Assembly: GCA_002423465.1 (NCBI GenBank)
Contig: DIWG01000039.1
Span: 1 to 13,534 of the forward strand
Direction: 5' to 3'
From: Syntrophaceae bacterium UBA6112
GTDB taxonomy: Bacteria; Desulfobacterota; Syntrophia; Syntrophales; UBA5619
Length of the DNA stretch: 13,534 nt
Position numbers and translations under genes: made by a program
The notes under the pieces: model-generated
Database searches by the model: none
What the model saw: the letters and a program-made list of their open reading frames with translations, nothing else
Told to the model about the DNA's origin: nothing
Shown: one piece after another, positions 1 through 6,847 of the stretch
Numbering within the stretch: the first letter of the stretch is position 1
How the letters are laid out: the number at the start of each line of letters is the position of its first letter

Positions 1-124
1 CGGCCCCGGCGCTCTTTTCCACGAGAACCGTATGACCGTGACCCTTCATGACTTCGACACCGGCCGGCGTCATGGATACGCGGTTTTCCTCGATCTTGAT
101 CTCCTTGAGAATCCCTACAATCAT
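1..124 (-). CDS. ald: Alanine dehydrogenase, N-terminal fragment (cut by window edge)
   Basis: Only the first 41 codons are present; the gene continues beyond base 1. The start ATG (complement of 122-124) follows a strong Shine-Dalgarno AAGGAGG (complement of 130-136) at 5-nt spacing. The translation begins MIVGILKEIKIEENRVSMTP and continues through AGVEV and GHTVLVE, which is the typical N-terminus of the alanine dehydrogenase / pyridine nucleotide transhydrogenase alpha family. Arg15 in the ENRV motif matches the substrate carboxylate-binding arginine known in bacterial alanine dehydrogenases. The family enzyme is a cytosolic hexamer that interconverts L-alanine with pyruvate and ammonia using NAD(H). 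A PntA-type transhydrogenase alpha subunit is possible from so short a piece, but the KEIK.ENRV.MTPAGV pattern favours Ald. Confidence 0.85.
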   Translation of the reverse strand, partial: MIVGILKEIKIEENRVSMTPAGVEVMKGHGHTVLVEKSAGA

Positions 125-129
125 ATTGT

Positions 130-136
130 CCTCCTT
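130..136 (-). promoter_or_regulatory. Shine-Dalgarno site of ald
   Basis: On the minus strand this reads AAGGAGG, a near-perfect anti-16S match, 5 nt ahead of the ATG at 124-122. It is one of the strongest ribosome binding sites in the window and fixes the ald start. Confidence 0.8.
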
Positions 137-207
137 GATGTGATTCGGATCTGTCCCGCAATTTTGAGGAAAATGTTTCTCGATAAAATCAGCTTTATGT
201 CGATATT

Positions 208-223
208 GTCTATACGTCTATAC
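208..223. repeat. Perfect tandem 8-bp repeat (2 x GTCTATAC) upstream of ald
   Basis: GTCTATAC occurs twice head to tail without a spacer, at 208-215 and 216-223, in the AT-rich leader of ald about 85-100 bp before its start codon. Directly repeated octamers at this distance can be regulator half-sites, but two copies could also arise by chance or slippage. No known regulator is assigned. Confidence 0.45.
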
Positions 224-345
224 TTTTCTGATGGGAAGTCAAACTAATAATAATCATATCATGGATAACCTGTAATTATTTCTAACGGGGGAATGCCGGC
301 ACAGAAGCGTCGGCGGGAGGATCGATATGGGAACAATGGAACAGA

Positions 346-1698
346 TCAGAGAACTTCGGCGAAAAGATCATAATCGTCGGCGCCGATGATCCGGCAAGTG
401 ACAATCACTCCCGTCTTCGGATCCCCCCCCCGGATATGGGTCGCCCCGTCGATTTCGGGGGCCTGGCGGCGGCACCTTCCGATGTGGGTGAATCCTTCCA
501 ACTCGCCTTTGCCTTCGACAAGAACCTCCTGTCGCGTCCCGATCAGGGCGCTGTTGATCTCCCGCGAGATCAACGCCTGCTCCTCCATGATAAGATTCCG
601 GCGCCGCTCCTTCTCCCGCTTCGAGATTCTGGACGGGAAGGCGGCCGCCGCCGTCCCGTCCTCTCGGGAGTAGGGAAAGACCCCGAGGTGGTCGAAACGG
701 ATCTCCCGGACGAAGGAGAGGAGCTTCTCGAATCTCCGCACAGTCTCCCCGGGGAAGCCGACGATAAGCGAAGTCCGGAGGGCGACCCCGGGGATGATCT
801 CCCGGGCCTTTGCGATGGCGTTCCGGATCAGGGCGCTGTCCCCCCGCCGATACATGGCCCGGAGGATCGCGTCATCGCTATGCTGGATGGGAATGTCCAG
901 GTAATGACAGATTTTTTTCTTTTCCGCGATTGTCTGGAGGAGCTCCTCCGTCAGACGAGCGGGGTAGGTGTAGAGGAGGCGGATCCACGAAAGGCCGTCA
1001 ATGGCGACCAGTTCCCGGAGCAGTCGGCTCAGGGTCGGTTTGCCTTTCCGGTCCAGACCGTAGGCCGTGGTATCCTGCGCGATGACGATCAATTCGCGGA
1101 CCCCCTGCGCGGCGAGCCCCTCCGCCTCCTTTAGGATATCGTCGATCGCCCGGCTCCGGGCTTTGCCGCGGATGGAGGGGATCACACAGTAGGAGCAATG
1201 GTTGGAACATCCGTCGGCGATCTTGATGTAGGCGCTGTTTGCCGAAGTGGAAATCAGACGTCTGTGATCGGCGTTCATGAGAAAGGTCGGCCGACCGATA
1301 GCGGAACGTCTGTATTTCCCGGCTTTCGGAATGGCAAACAGTTCATCCAGATGCCGGGCGATATGGGGAACCTCAGCCGTGCCGAGGAAGAGATCGACCT
1401 CCGGCAGCGCGTCTACCAGTTCCTTTCCATAGCGCTGGGGGAGACAGCCCGTGACGACCAGACGCAGGCAGGGGCCGCCGCCCTTCTGTTTCCATGCGGC
1501 CATGCGGAGGATCTCCGCGATCGCCTCCTCCCGGGCGGGAAGAATGAATGCGCAGGTGTTGATCATGATGATCGAAGCCTCCTCCGGCCGCTCCGTCGGG
1601 AGATAGCCGCGTTCGGCCAAGACGCCCGCCATGACCTCGGAATCGACCAGATTTTTAGGACAGCCGAGACTGACGATATGGACTTTTTTGACGTGCAT
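346..1698 (-). CDS. rimO: Ribosomal protein S12 methylthiotransferase RimO
   Basis: This 450-residue radical-SAM enzyme adds a methylthio group to the conserved aspartate of ribosomal protein S12. The N-terminal methylthiotransferase domain opens with SLGCPKNLVDSE, the RimO signature, and has the three cluster-binding cysteines Cys13, Cys49 (NTCAF) and Cys85 (VTGCLPQRY). The radical-SAM CxxxCxxC motif is GCSNHCSYC (Cys164, Cys168, Cys171), following the conserved YIKIADG. A C-terminal TRAM-like domain (about residues 380-450) should bind substrate. The length is normal for RimO, and the SLGCPKNLVDSE opening separates it from the tRNA-modifying MiaB and MtaB relatives. The start ATG (1696-1698) has only a weak GGAA upstream. 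It lies 54 bp after ftsK and is probably the last gene of the plsC-uppP-ftsK-rimO operon. Confidence 0.96.
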   Translation of the reverse strand: MHVKKVHIVSLGCPKNLVDSEVMAGVLAERGYLPTERPEEASIIMINTCAFILPAREEAIAEILRMAAWKQKGGGPCLRLVVTGCLPQRYGKELVDALPEVDLFLGTAEVPHIARHLDELFAIPKAGKYRRSAIGRPTFLMNADHRRLISTSANSAYIKIADGCSNHCSYCVIPSIRGKARSRAIDDILKEAEGLAAQGVRELIVIAQDTTAYGLDRKGKPTLSRLLRELVAIDGLSWIRLLYTYPARLTEELLQTIAEKKKICHYLDIPIQHSDDAILRAMYRRGDSALIRNAIAKAREIIPGVALRTSLIVGFPGETVRRFEKLLSFVREIRFDHLGVFPYSREDGTAAAAFPSRISKREKERRRNLIMEEQALISREINSALIGTRQEVLVEGKGELEGFTHIGRCRRQAPEIDGATHIRGGDPKTGVIVTCRIIGADDYDLFAEVL

Positions 1699-1752
1699 TT
1701 TTCCGGATCTTTCCGCCGGGAATGACTGATCGGTTGCCCCTGCCGGCCCCTG

Positions 1753-4038
1753 TCAACGCGGGATTTTCCGCGCGAGGACCTTCCGCGGTTTGGCGCCGTC
1801 CGAAGGGCCGACGACCCCCTCCGCTTCCATCCGTTCGATCATCCGGGCCGCCCGGTTGTACCCGATCTTCATGTATCGTTGGACGAGGGAGATCGACGCT
1901 TGTCCCAGATCCGTCACGAGCGCGACGGCCTCGTCATATTTCTCGTCAAAATCTTCCTCCGGCTTCTCCTCGCCCGATTCGGGTTCAAATGCCGTGATCG
2001 ATTCGTCGTAGTCCGGCTGCCCCTGCTTTTTCACGAAATCGACGATCCGTTCGATTTCCAGGTCCGAGACATAGGCGCCGTGGATCCGCGTCAGTCTGGA
2101 ACTGCCGGGAGGGATGAAGAGCATGTCTCCGGCCCCGAGGAGCTTTTCCGCGCCAAGCTGGTCGAGGATCGTCCGCGAGTCTACCTTGGAGGAGACCTTG
2201 AACGAGATCCGGGTGGGGAAGTTGGCTTTGATGATCCCGGTGATGACGTCCACGGAGGGGCGCTGGGTCGCAAGGATCAGGTGAATCCCTGCGGCTCGGG
2301 CCATCTGAGCCAGGCGGGTCAGCGATTCCTCCACATTTCTCTGGGCGACCATCATCAGGTCCGCAAGCTCGTCGATGATGATGACGATATAGGGGAGATG
2401 ATCGGGAAGCGGCTCGTTCTTCCGGAATGTCTCTTCCGCCGCTTTCCTCGCCGGACTTCCCCCGGAAACAGTTTCTCGGGTCTGCTCCGTCTCTTCCCGT
2501 CCGGTCTCTCCGGTTGTAAAAGTCGGCGGGGCTGTCGGCGCCGGCGTCATCCCCGCACGCAACAGGTTGTAAGCCTCGATGCTTTTCACCCCCACTCTGC
2601 TGATGATCCGGTAGCGGCGCTCCATCTCCTCCACGGCCCAGCGGAGAACGAGGGAGGCCTGCTTCGGATCGACGACCACCGGATGGAGGAGGTGGGGGAT
2701 CCCCTCGTAGCCGGAGAGTTCCAGCCGCTTGGGGTCGATCATGATGAATTTGACCTCGTTCGGCAGCGCTTTGAAGAGAATGCTGCAGATCATGGCGTTC
2801 AGGGAGACACTCTTCCCGGAGCCTGTCGTTCCGGCGATCAACAGATGCGGCATGCGAATCAATTCGGTGATCACGGGGGCGCCCACGATGTCTTCGCCGA
2901 GGGCGATCGGGAGGCGGCAGGGCGATTCCCGGAAGGCGGCGTGATCGAGTACGTCCCGCAGACGGACCGGCTCCCGCTCCTGATTGGGGATCTCGATGCC
3001 GATCGCCCCCCTTCCCGGGATGGGGGCGATGATCCGGATGCTCGGGGCCCGCAGCGCGAGCGCCAGGTCATCGGAGAGATTCGTGATCTTGTTGATCTTG
3101 ACGCCGGGGGCGGGTTCAAGCTCATACATGGTGATGACCGGACCGGGTTTCACCTCGACCACCTTCCCTTCGACGCCGAAGTCGGAGAGCTTTTTTTCGA
3201 GGAGCCGGGAGTTGGCGATCAGGGTTTCCCGTTTGATTCGAATATCCTTCCTCTCCACGCGGTCCAGCAGGGTCAGGGGCGGCAGTTTGAACATTCCGTT
3301 CGGCCGGCCGGCGAAATCGAAATGGGTCTGCTCCGCTTTTGCCAGCTTTTCCTTGAGGGTTTCCCGCTTCGCTGTTTCAATGATCGGGGCCGGCGCCGCG
3401 GCCGGTCTTTTCGGTGCCGCTGCTTCCCGCTTTTTACCGAACCGCTCTCGGATCCGATCGATCAAAAACCTCCCCGTTCGCGCCGTGGCTCCCGCCGCGT
3501 CCGCCGATTTTCCGGCAAAGGAAACAACGGAAAAATCGAACAGGATCATCAGCGCGACGATCAGGATCAGTCCGAGAATGATGAGTGATCCGGCCATGCG
3601 CAGATAGGAATCGAGAAGTCTTGCGGTGGCTGTTCCCAGAAGTCCGCCCGCGTGCAGGGGAATGCCGTAGAGGTCGATTTTTCCCACGGTCAGCGCGAAA
3701 ATCCCGGAAGTGGCGAAGACCAGACCGGTCAGGCCTGCCGCCGCGGCCGTTCCGATCCGGAACAGGGGATCACGGAAAAACCGGAGGGCGGCGACCAGGA
3801 GCAACCCCGGAAGCCAGAGGATGCCGATTCCCAGAAGACGGAAGAGGGTATCGGCGGCGTACGATCCCGCCTCGCCGGTCCAGTTGTGGAGAGGTACGGT
3901 CTCCGGTACATAGCGGGTGAAAGAGGGGTCGAGGGGATGATAGGAGAGAAGGGCAAGGATCAGGAACAGTGCAACGGCAAGGCAGATCAGCCCGGCGATT
4001 TCCGAGATTCGTTTCTGGGAAGGCGATTTTTCAATCAT
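1753..4038 (-). CDS. ftsK: DNA translocase FtsK/SpoIIIE
   Basis: This 761-residue septal DNA pump moves chromosome arms through the closing septum and supports dimer resolution at dif. The N-terminal part (about residues 12-172) holds several hydrophobic membrane segments. A short charged/alanine-proline linker (about 175-250) replaces the very long linker of E. coli FtsK. The motor carries Walker A GTTGSGKS (403-410), MIDPKRLELSGYEGIPHL (from 433), Walker B IIIDELADLM (Asp556, Glu557) and ATQRPSVDVITG (590-601). The C-terminal gamma winged helix is GQASISLVQRYMKIGYNRAA (712-731), the DNA-polarity-reading domain of the family. A Thr/Pro/Glu-rich insert (about 497-541) lies just before Walker B. 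The gene starts 16 bp after uppP, and no strong ribosome binding site is visible. Confidence 0.97.
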   Translation of the reverse strand: MIEKSPSQKRISEIAGLICLAVALFLILALLSYHPLDPSFTRYVPETVPLHNWTGEAGSYAADTLFRLLGIGILWLPGLLLVAALRFFRDPLFRIGTAAAAGLTGLVFATSGIFALTVGKIDLYGIPLHAGGLLGTATARLLDSYLRMAGSLIILGLILIVALMILFDFSVVSFAGKSADAAGATARTGRFLIDRIRERFGKKREAAAPKRPAAAPAPIIETAKRETLKEKLAKAEQTHFDFAGRPNGMFKLPPLTLLDRVERKDIRIKRETLIANSRLLEKKLSDFGVEGKVVEVKPGPVITMYELEPAPGVKINKITNLSDDLALALRAPSIRIIAPIPGRGAIGIEIPNQEREPVRLRDVLDHAAFRESPCRLPIALGEDIVGAPVITELIRMPHLLIAGTTGSGKSVSLNAMICSILFKALPNEVKFIMIDPKRLELSGYEGIPHLLHPVVVDPKQASLVLRWAVEEMERRYRIISRVGVKSIEAYNLLRAGMTPAPTAPPTFTTGETGREETEQTRETVSGGSPARKAAEETFRKNEPLPDHLPYIVIIIDELADLMMVAQRNVEESLTRLAQMARAAGIHLILATQRPSVDVITGIIKANFPTRISFKVSSKVDSRTILDQLGAEKLLGAGDMLFIPPGSSRLTRIHGAYVSDLEIERIVDFVKKQGQPDYDESITAFEPESGEEKPEEDFDEKYDEAVALVTDLGQASISLVQRYMKIGYNRAARMIERMEAEGVVGPSDGAKPRKVLARKIPR

Positions 4039-4054
4039 GGATCACGATCACTGT

Positions 4055-4894
4055 TTAACCGTTCCATCCCATTCCCCTTAAAATCAATGTTGCCGTCCCG
4101 ACAAACCAGCAATAATAAGCAAAAGGTGCGAGGCCGGTCTTGTTGATCATGGCAAAGAGGAGTTTCAGGGAGAGAAATCCCGTTATGGCAGCCGCGAGGA
4201 AACCGACGCCCAGCGAGGGCAGATCGCCCGTGGGAAGCCGTATCAGATCGGCCGCTTTGAGGATGACGGCGCCGCCGATCGCCGGAACGGAAAGCAGAAA
4301 AGAGAATCTTGCCGATGTCTCCCTTTCCAGTCCCCGGAAGATCCCGACGGAGATCGTTGACCCCGAACGGGAGATCCCCGGGATGAGGGCAGACGCCTGG
4401 ACGAGACCCAGGACGATCCCATCCGTGAGGTTCATCTCTTCCTTCCGTCTTTCGTTGGTTTTCACCCGATCCGATAGGAACAGCAGGATCCCCGTGATGA
4501 AAAGCATGCAGGCGGTCGTCTCCACCGATTCGAAAAGGCGCTCGATCCGGTCCTTGAAGAGAATACCGATGATCCCCGTCAGGAAGGTGGCGATCACGAT
4601 CCACAGAACCATTCTGCGATTGGCGGCTCTTTCGCTGCCATCGATTCGTCGCGTGCCGGCTGTCCGCCGTTTCTCGGGAAAAAGCGAGGCGAGGAGTGCG
4701 CCGATTTCCCGTCTCAGGAAGAAGACCACCGCCACGAGTGTCCCGAGGTGGAGGAGCACGTCAAAGGCGACGGTCGGTTGCTGGAATCCCGGGATCAGCG
4801 CGGGGATGATGACAAGATGTGCCGAACTGCTGACCGGCAGCGGTTCGGTCAACCCTTGAACGATGCCCAGGATGACGGCTTCCGTCAGGGTCAC
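4055..4894 (-). CDS. uppP: Undecaprenyl-diphosphatase (BacA/UppP family)
   Basis: This 279-residue integral membrane phosphatase converts undecaprenyl diphosphate to undecaprenyl phosphate, recycling the lipid carrier for peptidoglycan and O-antigen; overexpression of the family gives bacitracin resistance. The N-terminal signature QGLTEPLPVSSSAHL (13-27) holds the catalytic-region glutamate Glu17 and His26. The second signature PGISRSGSTISVGIFRGLER (172-191) contains the conserved arginine Arg176. Several hydrophobic helices fill the rest (for example 97-113, 126-141, 195-215 and 225-250). The start is GTG (4892-4894), overlapping the plsC stop as GTGA. A Shine-Dalgarno-like AGAGG lies 7 nt upstream inside a 12-bp palindrome. 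Translation is probably coupled to plsC. Confidence 0.96.
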   Translation of the reverse strand: MTLTEAVILGIVQGLTEPLPVSSSAHLVIIPALIPGFQQPTVAFDVLLHLGTLVAVVFFLRREIGALLASLFPEKRRTAGTRRIDGSERAANRRMVLWIVIATFLTGIIGILFKDRIERLFESVETTACMLFITGILLFLSDRVKTNERRKEEMNLTDGIVLGLVQASALIPGISRSGSTISVGIFRGLERETSARFSFLLSVPAIGGAVILKAADLIRLPTGDLPSLGVGFLAAAITGFLSLKLLFAMINKTGLAPFAYYCWFVGTATLILRGMGWNG

Positions 4895-5646
4895 AGAGGC
4901 GCCTCTATCTGGTCCGTTTCGGTAGGTACCCCGGAGGAGGCTCCGCCGGTTTCAACGTTACGGATAATGATGTTCCGTATCCGCTCGATCAACTCCGCCC
5001 TCGTTTCAATGGTGTATCCGGATACCTCCACCGGCCGGCCGATAACCATCGTTATCCTTCCGGGTTTGACCTTCAGGCTCCGTTTCGGCAGGATCTCATG
5101 CGCGCCGATGATCGAGATGGGCACAATGGGAACCCCCGCCTGGATAGCGAGGTGGAACATGCCCTGCTTGAACGGCTTGATGGTTCCGTCCTTGCTTCTG
5201 GTCCCTTCCGGGAAGGTCATGACCGATTTTCCCTCCCGGATCTTCTGTGCCGCCTCCTCGAGGCTCCTCATCGCCTTCTCGTGATTCTGCCGGTCGATTT
5301 CGATGTATCCGGCGCTTTTCATGGCCTTTCCGAAGACGGGGATCTTGAAAAGCTCCTTCTTGACGATCCAGCGGAACTGGCCGGGGATATAGGCCAGGAC
5401 GATCAGGATGTCGAAATCGCTCTGGTGGTTGGCCATGAAGATCTGCGGCCGGTTCATCAGAACGTTTTCCCGGCCGATCACATTCACCCGGATGCTGCTG
5501 AGTTTGAGGAGCATCTTCGCCCACAGGTTGGCGATTTTGTGCGCCTTGTTCTCCCCGGGGGAAATGCGCGGGAACAGCAGGGCGCACAGGGACATGAAAG
5601 CGGTGACGGCGACGGCGAGCATAACCAGCAATGCGGAACGAATCAT
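4891..5646 (-). CDS. plsC: 1-acyl-sn-glycerol-3-phosphate acyltransferase
   Basis: This 251-residue membrane-bound acyltransferase is predicted to convert lysophosphatidic acid to phosphatidic acid in phospholipid synthesis. An N-terminal hydrophobic segment (about 4-25) anchors it to the inner membrane. The catalytic HX4D motif is NHQSDFD (His74, Asp79), and the acceptor-phosphate motif is FPEGTRSKDG (145-154). Further family blocks are KKELFKIPVFG (96-106) and GVPIVPISIIGAHEILPK (171-188). The ATG at 5644-5646 has an AGGA at 7-nt spacing (5654-5657). It is the first gene of the minus-strand operon, is read from the promoter at 5706-5734, and overlaps uppP by 4 nt. Specificity within the family (PlsC versus a lipid A or ornithine-lipid acyltransferase) cannot be settled from sequence, but PlsC is most likely. 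Confidence 0.93.
   Translation of the reverse strand: MIRSALLVMLAVAVTAFMSLCALLFPRISPGENKAHKIANLWAKMLLKLSSIRVNVIGRENVLMNRPQIFMANHQSDFDILIVLAYIPGQFRWIVKKELFKIPVFGKAMKSAGYIEIDRQNHEKAMRSLEEAAQKIREGKSVMTFPEGTRSKDGTIKPFKQGMFHLAIQAGVPIVPISIIGAHEILPKRSLKVKPGRITMVIGRPVEVSGYTIETRAELIERIRNIIIRNVETGGASSGVPTETDQIEAPL
4895..4906. repeat. Perfect 12-bp palindrome at the plsC/uppP junction
   Basis: AGAGGCGCCTCT is fully self-complementary and ends one base before the uppP GTG on the minus strand. It contains the only Shine-Dalgarno-like AGAGG for uppP. It lies inside the plsC coding end (codons for Glu-Ala-Pro-Leu), so coding constraint also shapes it. Confidence 0.5.
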
Positions 5647-5705
5647 GATCAGGTCCTAATCTTGGGCAAATGAATGTTCTGGAATAAACCCCCGCAGTGT
5701 TACTG

Positions 5706-5734
5706 TTTCTACCCGAATATCCTCCCGAAGTCAA
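5706..5734 (-). promoter_or_regulatory. Sigma70-like promoter of the plsC operon
   Basis: On the minus strand, -35 TTGACT (complement of 5729-5734) is separated by exactly 17 bp from -10 TAGAAA (complement of 5706-5711). The predicted transcript start near 5699 gives a leader of about 53 nt to the plsC ATG. Confidence 0.6.
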
Positions 5735-5737
5735 TAA

Positions 5738-5767
5738 GGAATGTTCCTGCCGTCCACGGACATTTCC
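5738..5767. repeat. Imperfect dyad between the divergent promoters
   Basis: GGAATGTTCC on the left and GGACATTTCC on the right pair as arms with two single-base bulges around a loop of about 10 nt. The dyad sits between the two -35 boxes (5734 and 5778), where one bound protein could influence both operons. The regulator is unknown, and chance cannot be excluded. Confidence 0.4.
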
Positions 5768-5777
5768 GAGAAAAGGA

Positions 5778-5806
5778 TTGACAAACACCTCCCTTGATAA
5801 TAGATA
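5778..5806 (+). promoter_or_regulatory. Sigma70-like promoter of the rfaE1-pilC operon
   Basis: A perfect -35 TTGACA (5778-5783) is followed after 17 bp by TAGATA (5801-5806), inside an AT-rich stretch. The predicted start near 5813 gives a leader of about 45 nt to the rfaE1 ATG. The -10 match is only moderate (3 of 6). Confidence 0.6.
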
Positions 5807-5857
5807 AGCAGCCATGAAATTTGGTCTTTTCTCCCCGGTGCGCCGGATAAGGTGTTT

Positions 5858-6847
5858 ATGAAACGGATGATAAGCAACAGGCGGGCGTTTGCGATCATTG
5901 AAAACTTTCCCCGATCCCGGGTCCTGGTTGTCGGGGACATCATGGCGGATCACTTTATCTGGGGAAAGGTTTCCCGGATCTCGCCCGAAGCGCCCGTTCC
6001 CGTGGTTGAGGTGAGGAAGGATCACTTCCTGCTGGGAGGTTGCGCCAATGTGCTGAACAATGTCTTTGCGATGGGAGGTCTGGTTCATCTGGCCGGCGTG
6101 GTGGGTTCCGACGAAACGGGGAAACGGTTGCTGACCGAGTTTTCCAGCCGAGGTTTGGACATGGACGGCATCGTCGTGGAGGCGGGGCGTCCCACGACGC
6201 TCAAGACGCGAATCGTGGCGCACGGTCAGCAGGTGGTCCGGTTCGACCGGGAGGAGCGTAAACCGGTTCAAGAGAAAAGCATTCGGAAGATCCTTTCCTA
6301 TATCGAGTCATTGCGGGATGATCTCGGGGCGCTGGTGATATCGGATTACAGCAAAGGGCTGGTAACCCGATCCCTTCTGGACGGTATCCGGAAGATGATT
6401 GCCGGCCGCCCGATTTTCACCTGCGTGGATCCGAAGCAGCGGGATTTCTCCATGTACCAGGGTTTCGACATCGTCACCCCCAACCATCATGAGGCCGGTC
6501 ACGCGGCGGGGGAAGAGATGAAAAACGGCCAGGATCACATTCGCATCGGCATGAAATTGTTGCGTCAGTACGATTTCAAGGCCTTGCTGATGACCCGGGG
6601 GGAAGAGGGGATGAGCCTCTTCGAGAAGGACGGCAGGATAAAACACACGGCCTTTCAGACGGAAGCGAGGGAAGTCTTTGATGTGACCGGCGCCGGAGAT
6701 ACGGTCATCGGCGTTCTGGCCCTCTCCATGGCGGCGGGGGCCTCTTTCCGGGAGGCGGCGTATCTGGCCAACCACGCTGCGGGGATCGTGGTGGGAAAGG
6801 CGGGAACGGCGACCGTGAACCGGGAGGAGCTGAAAAAGTCCCTATGA
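5858..6847 (+). CDS. rfaE1: D-glycero-beta-D-manno-heptose-7-phosphate kinase
   Basis: This 329-residue PfkB-family sugar kinase phosphorylates heptose-7-phosphate at C1 in the ADP-heptose pathway for the LPS inner core. SRISPEAPVPVV (39-50), GGCANV (60-65), ISDYSKG (about 161-167), VDPK (190-193), TPNHHE and DVTGAGDTVIG (275-285, catalytic Asp281) match the N-terminal kinase domain of E. coli HldE. The nucleotidyltransferase half of HldE is absent, so that step needs a separate gene elsewhere. GGCAN has cysteine where GGAAN is usual. I chose ATG 5858 because the in-frame GTG at 5852 lies inside the Shine-Dalgarno-like AAGGTG (5849-5854); ATG 5867 is a less likely alternative. The stop overlaps the next start as ATGA. 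It is the first gene of the plus-strand operon. Confidence 0.93.
   Translation: MKRMISNRRAFAIIENFPRSRVLVVGDIMADHFIWGKVSRISPEAPVPVVEVRKDHFLLGGCANVLNNVFAMGGLVHLAGVVGSDETGKRLLTEFSSRGLDMDGIVVEAGRPTTLKTRIVAHGQQVVRFDREERKPVQEKSIRKILSYIESLRDDLGALVISDYSKGLVTRSLLDGIRKMIAGRPIFTCVDPKQRDFSMYQGFDIVTPNHHEAGHAAGEEMKNGQDHIRIGMKLLRQYDFKALLMTRGEEGMSLFEKDGRIKHTAFQTEAREVFDVTGAGDTVIGVLALSMAAGASFREAAYLANHAAGIVVGKAGTATVNREELKKSL

Larger units (their letters stand above)
125..345. other. AT-rich intergenic region between rimO and ald
   Basis: These 221 bp hold no convincing gene. They lie downstream of rimO and upstream of ald, both on the minus strand, so they must contain the ald promoter unless ald is read from rimO. 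The part at about 180-285 is much more AT-rich than its surroundings. A candidate minus-strand -10 TATTAT lies at 247-252 but its -35 is poor; a TTGACT also occurs on the minus strand near 237-242 without a well-spaced -10. A perfect tandem 8-bp repeat sits at 208-223. An imperfect 20-nt hairpin (295-314, stem ends GCCG/CGGC with a mismatch and a UUCU loop) lies about 30 bp past the rimO stop but has no U-tract, so I do not call it a terminator. Confidence 0.5.

Noticed and set aside
295..314. Hairpin downstream of rimO as an intrinsic terminator
   Set aside because: The stem has a mismatch and a G-U pair and is followed by a C-rich stretch rather than a U-tract.
1879..3588. A 569-codon open frame on the plus strand opposite ftsK
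   Set aside because: It lies wholly antisense to a clear ftsK gene, has low-complexity Asp/Gly/Arg-rich translation with no family motif, and is the expected by-product of high GC at third codon positions.
5852..5857. GTG 5852 as the start of rfaE1
   Set aside because: This codon is part of the Shine-Dalgarno-like AAGGTG, so a start at ATG 5858 (or 5867) fits better.
5096..6271. A 391-codon minus-strand open frame spanning plsC, the divergent promoters and the start of rfaE1
   Set aside because: It overlaps two well-supported genes and their promoter region, and its translation is Arg/Pro/Gly/His-rich without recognisable domains.
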